From contig CAZEAU010000024.1 in the NCBI GenBank assembly GCA_964510515.1, positions 1 to 34,266 on the forward strand: DNA of 34,266 nt, given 5' to 3'. Every line of letters begins with the position of its first letter. Position 1 is the stretch's first letter. A model generated the notes under the pieces. The model did no database searches, was not told where the DNA came from, and was given only the letters and a program-made list of their open reading frames with translations. The position numbers and the translations under genes are program-made. Origin of the DNA: SURF-21 sp964510515 (GTDB lineage Bacteria > Actinomycetota > Geothermincolia > Geothermincolales > RBG-13-55-18). Shown one piece after another: positions 31,483 through 34,266 of the stretch.

Positions 31483-32922
31483 ATGCATCCGTTGCGGCAG
31501 CTCATGAACCCGTCGTCCATAGCCATATACGGCGCTTCCAACAACCCCTTGAAGATGGGCTCCGTCCAGCTTGCCAACATCCTGGAGACGGGATACGAGG
31601 GCGAGGTATATCCCATACACCGCAGCGAGGAGACGGTCTTGGGCGTGCCCGCCTACCGCTCCATTGCGGAGGTGGGAAAGCCCGTGGACCTGGTGCAGCT
31701 GGTGCTGCCCACAGGGGTGGTGCCGGAGATACTGGAGGAATGCGGCCAGGCGGGCGTGCGCAGGGCCATCATCATCTCGGGCGGCTTCAAGGAGACCCCG
31801 GGCGAAGCGGGCCGGGAGCGGGAGCGCAGGCTGCTGGAGGTGGCGAGGAAATACGGCATCCGTTTTCTGGGGCCCAACTGCGTGGGTATCATGAACAGCC
31901 GCCTATCCCTGAACTCGACCACCATCGTGGAGCCGCCCATGGGCGGCGGCATCGCCTTCGCCTCACAATCGGGAGCGTACACGGCCATGATCAACCCCTA
32001 CCTCAGGGGGCAGGGCATGCGCATGAACCAGACCCTGAGCGTAGGCAACGAAGCGGACATCGACCTGGTGGACTGCCTCGATTATCTCAGGGAGGAGGAG
32101 GCGGTCAAGGCGGTGGGCCTGTATGTGGAGGCCGTGCGCCGCCCGCGCGAGTTCATCGTTGCGGCGCGGGAGACGGTGAAGAGCAAACCGGTGGTGGCCA
32201 TCTATGTGGGGGGCACGAGCGGGGGCTCGCGCTCGTCCCTCTCCCACACCGGGGCCGTATCGGGCCCCGACGAACTCTATGACGGCCTCTTCCGCCAGGC
32301 GGGGATACAGCGCGCCGCCGACATGGACCAGATGCTGGATATGCTGTGGGCGCTCTCCATGCAGCCGCTGCCCGCGGGCAGGCGCATGGCGGTGATCACC
32401 AATTCGGGCGGGCCCGGCTCCTCCCTCGCTTACCACCTGGAGAAGGAGGGTCTGGAGGCGCCCCCCTTTTCCCCCGAGCTGCGCGCGAAGCTGGACGGGA
32501 TCACCGGCCCTCTCACCTTCACCGGCAATCCCATCGACCTCACCTTCGAGACCGATGTCTTCATCTTCAAGAAGCTGCTGGAGCTGGTCTATGAGTCGGG
32601 GGAGGTGGACGGCGCCTTCATCTTCGGCATTTTCGGGGCCTCCGACTTCATGATCAACCTCAAGAAGCGCTTCCCGGCCATGGAGGCCATAGAGGAGGAC
32701 TGGGAGAGGGGCTACGGGGAATTCCTCGCCGGGCTGGCCCAGATCCCGCAAGAGCATGCCAAGCCCCTGGTGACGATGTCCCTGGCGGGAGCGCGCAGCA
32801 AGGCTATACAGAGCCTGATCGATTGCGGGGTGCCCTCCTACCCGTCGGCTTCACGTTCGGCCCGCGCCATGCGCGCCCTGCTGGATTACCGCCTCACGCG
32901 GGAGTCGCTTTTATCGCCCTGA
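31483..32922 (+). CDS. ADP-forming acyl-CoA synthetase alpha-type protein (CoA-binding/ligase-CoA)
   Basis: A 479-residue protein matching the alpha part of NDP-forming acetyl-CoA synthetases. A CoA-binding Rossmann domain (about 5-135) contains IAIYGASNN and IIISGGF. The second domain has SQSGA at 161-165, LSVGNEADID at 185-194 and the phospho-histidine segment SHTGAVSG with His255, which carries the phosphate between ATP and the acyl group. The third domain starts around NSGGPG (307-312). The ATP-grasp beta part is absent from both this protein and the window, so it must act with a separately encoded subunit or do something else. The ATG follows GGGAGGG. A strong terminator lies about 95 bases after the stop. 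Confidence 0.9.
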   Translation: MHPLRQLMNPSSIAIYGASNNPLKMGSVQLANILETGYEGEVYPIHRSEETVLGVPAYRSIAEVGKPVDLVQLVLPTGVVPEILEECGQAGVRRAIIISGGFKETPGEAGRERERRLLEVARKYGIRFLGPNCVGIMNSRLSLNSTTIVEPPMGGGIAFASQSGAYTAMINPYLRGQGMRMNQTLSVGNEADIDLVDCLDYLREEEAVKAVGLYVEAVRRPREFIVAARETVKSKPVVAIYVGGTSGGSRSSLSHTGAVSGPDELYDGLFRQAGIQRAADMDQMLDMLWALSMQPLPAGRRMAVITNSGGPGSSLAYHLEKEGLEAPPFSPELRAKLDGITGPLTFTGNPIDLTFETDVFIFKKLLELVYESGEVDGAFIFGIFGASDFMINLKKRFPAMEAIEEDWERGYGEFLAGLAQIPQEHAKPLVTMSLAGARSKAIQSLIDCGVPSYPSASRSARAMRALLDYRLTRESLLSP

Positions 32923-33015
32923 GGCGAGGGGAGATGACGGGGCCGGGCGCGAAATCGCCGTGGCCGCTGCCCCGGTTTCGTCCGGGCATGCCTTCAGGCT
33001 CAGCCCGCGCATAGT

Positions 33016-33056
33016 CAAGGGGTTGTCCCGGTGCGCGGGACAACCCCTTGTATTTT
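33016..33056. terminator. Strong hairpin terminator between convergent genes
   Basis: A perfect 15-bp stem, CAAGGGGTTGTCCCG (33016-33030) and CGGGACAACCCCTTG (33036-33050), with a 5-base loop GTGCG, followed on the plus strand by TATTTT. It should end transcription from the CoA-ligase-type gene and, as a symmetric stem, may also serve the lipoprotein gene from the other side. Confidence 0.85.
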
Positions 33057-33075
33057 CCTCTGGCGACGATGCCTA

Positions 33076-33510
33076 TCAGAGGTTCTCCATATCCTCGAAG
33101 AGCTTCTCGAAGGCCTCGCTCATGGACTCCTCCGTCTCCGTGAGGGATACCTTCCAGGAGCCGTCCTCATCGAGCAGGACCATGTCGAAGTCGAGGGTCA
33201 TGCCGAGCTCCTTGATCTCCAGCTTCACGGGCACCTTCGCCTTGTCCCCGGAGACCTTGGCGCTCCCGACCTTGGCATTTTTAAAGAGCTCAGCGGCTCC
33301 GCTTAAGTCCTCCTCGGTCGCTGCATTCCCCAGATCTTCCGCGCTCAACAGTTCGTTCACGGCGTCGGCGTCCTCGGCCAGGGTAGCCTTGATGAAACGC
33401 TCGGCGACATCTTTGGGCCCACCCGCGTCGCCATTTCCACCGCACCCGGCGAGCGCCAGTACGGACAGCGAGAGCGCAAGCACCACCAACATGACGATTG
33501 ATTTCCTCAT
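33076..33510 (-). CDS. Small lipoprotein with NTF2/DUF4878-like fold
   Basis: A 144-residue exported lipoprotein. Signal peptide 1-22 ends in the lipobox LAGC with Cys23. After a Gly-rich spacer, GGPKDVAERFIKATLAEDADAVNELLS looks like the first helices of a DUF4878/NTF2-like domain, and GDKAKVPVKLEI, MTLDFDMVLLDEDGSWKVSL supply its strands. It is probably tethered to the outer face of the membrane; a ligand or partner cannot be named. The ATG at 33510 follows AAAGGAG at 8-base spacing and begins the signal peptide; the longer frame to 33630 has no support. It forms its own transcription unit with a promoter at 33559-33588. Confidence 0.85.
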   Translation of the reverse strand: MRKSIVMLVVLALSLSVLALAGCGGNGDAGGPKDVAERFIKATLAEDADAVNELLSAEDLGNAATEEDLSGAAELFKNAKVGSAKVSGDKAKVPVKLEIKELGMTLDFDMVLLDEDGSWKVSLTETEESMSEAFEKLFEDMENL

Positions 33511-33558
33511 CCAAACAACTCCTTTCGTACTAGAACTCAGTGCTGCACATGGCTCACG

Positions 33559-33588
33559 AGTATAGATTATCCTACTTGTCGCCCGCAA
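33559..33588 (-). promoter_or_regulatory. Promoter of the lipoprotein gene
   Basis: On the minus strand TTGCGG (33583-33588) and TATACT (33559-33564) with 18-base spacing, about 50 bases upstream of the ATG at 33510. Confidence 0.5.
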
Positions 33589-33607
33589 GGGATGCGCTGC
33601 CTCATCC

Positions 33608-33765
33608 TCAGGGGTCAACCCCGGGGTCAACCCCCCGAAGTGGCACTTCTGGGGTCAACCCTCCGAAGGGACACAAAGCATCAATGGCACCACCGGGGTC
33701 AACCCTCCGAAGGGACACAGGACATCAAGGCGGCGCCTTCGGGTTTGACCCCGGAGCAGCATGAG
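33608..33765. repeat. GGGGTCAACCC units in inverted orientation
   Basis: Four to five cores (near 33610, 33625, 33650, 33689 and a GGTTTGACCCC variant near 33742). Here the unit reads GGCACTTC, GGGGTCAACCCTCCGAAGGGACA, the reverse complement of the layout at 1-378 and 28782-29140, so the family has a fixed internal polarity. Confidence 0.8.
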
Positions 33766-34266
33766 CATGAGCATGAGGTAGAGGCAGGATGACGGGAGGG
33801 GGCGCCTGCCGCGTAGCCCCTTGCGGGACATGGCGGGCAAGGAGTTCAGAGCCGCAGGCGTCACGGTGCCGCCATCGAGGAAGGAGACCGGCCCTGATGC
33901 CACGGCCCTTGTCTGAGGTCGAAAGGCCCTTTTACCTGGGAATCTGGAAGAGCAACCGTTCAAGATGAGTCCGGAGGGGCGCTTACCGCCAATATGGCAC
34001 TCTTCGGGGTTGACCCCGGAAGGGACACTCCGAAGGGACATCGCACGGGCCGGTGGCATGCTTGGGGCCTGCCATCGGAAAGGACATCGGCGGTTCGTGT
34101 TTGTTCTGGCGCGCCTGGGCCAATACATGGTTGAGCCACAACCATTTCTCAGAACGGAATGCATGGATATGACCCGGAAAAGGCATCGAAGCGGGTTCAG
34201 TATATGGCACTTCGGTCAAGTCCCAGGACGTCTGTAAACGCGATCTAGCCATCCCGTATCGGTTAT
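33766..34266. other. Terminal region without a recognised gene
   Basis: One further repeat unit lies near 33990-34045 (GGCACTCTTCGGGGTTGACCCCGGAAGGGACA, followed by another GAAGGGACA). A 28-codon frame at 33831-33917 reads MAGKEFRAAGVTVPPS and may be a protein scrap, but I cannot name it. The rest shows no RNA, repeat or coding signal that I can support. Confidence 0.5.

Noticed and set aside
33831..33917. Fragment of an ArgJ-like protein (MAGKEFRAAGVTVPPS)
   Set aside because: The resemblance to the GFxAAGV start of ArgJ is too short to support.

Overview
The window looks like a high-GC, single-membrane (monoderm) bacterium, most plausibly a deep-branching actinomycete-like lineage. The reasons are several PknB-type kinases with PASTA domains, FHA proteins, a PP2C phosphatase, a LytR_C domain, frequent GTG/TTG starts, and no outer-membrane partner for the MacB-like exporter. 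This is inference from gene content; there is no rRNA or marker gene to place it.

Layout. 1-378: palindromic intergenic repeats. 379-1425: an alpha/beta hydrolase. 1640-2139: more repeats and a 126-bp REPIN-like element. 2261-6602: cell-wall and signalling genes, namely a GerMN/polysaccharide deacetylase fusion, a PASTA kinase with an AMIN-like sensor, and a lipoprotein PASTA amidase. 6944-13975: a membrane PP2C phosphatase with an external LytR_C domain, a second PASTA kinase behind a cysteine-rich membrane protein interrupted by an in-frame TGA, a CapA-like phosphoesterase and an aspartoacylase-like hydrolase. 22247 down to 13994 (minus strand): a compact seven-gene operon. Its order is cysteine-rich membrane protein, ABC ATPase with fused zinc ribbons, MacB-like permease, zinc-ribbon/FHA protein, zinc-ribbon tail-anchored protein, FHA/Ig membrane protein, third PASTA kinase.

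22761-33510 is more ordinary accessory DNA. It holds a DEDDh exonuclease with a WYL-like tail, a PocR-domain histidine kinase, a decayed transglutaminase, a large secreted metallophosphoesterase, a crotonase fragment, a BKACE enzyme, an FMN-binding membrane protein, an ADP-forming acyl-CoA synthetase alpha-type protein and a small lipoprotein. Repeat families reappear at 22.7, 28.8-29.5 and 33.6-34.1 kb.

How it may work together (inference). The kinases would sense wall or envelope ligands through PASTA and swapped C-terminal domains, and phosphorylate threonines in cytoplasmic linkers that carry a recurring Thr-Val-hydrophobic motif. The FHA proteins would bind those sites and the PP2C would reverse them. 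Outputs would be the MacB-like exporter, the cysteine-rich membrane proteins and the wall enzymes. The two strongest oddities are a 1,073-bp tract that looks identical in two kinases with different sensor ends, and a cysteine-rich gene cut by one TGA whose downstream half is still fully conserved.
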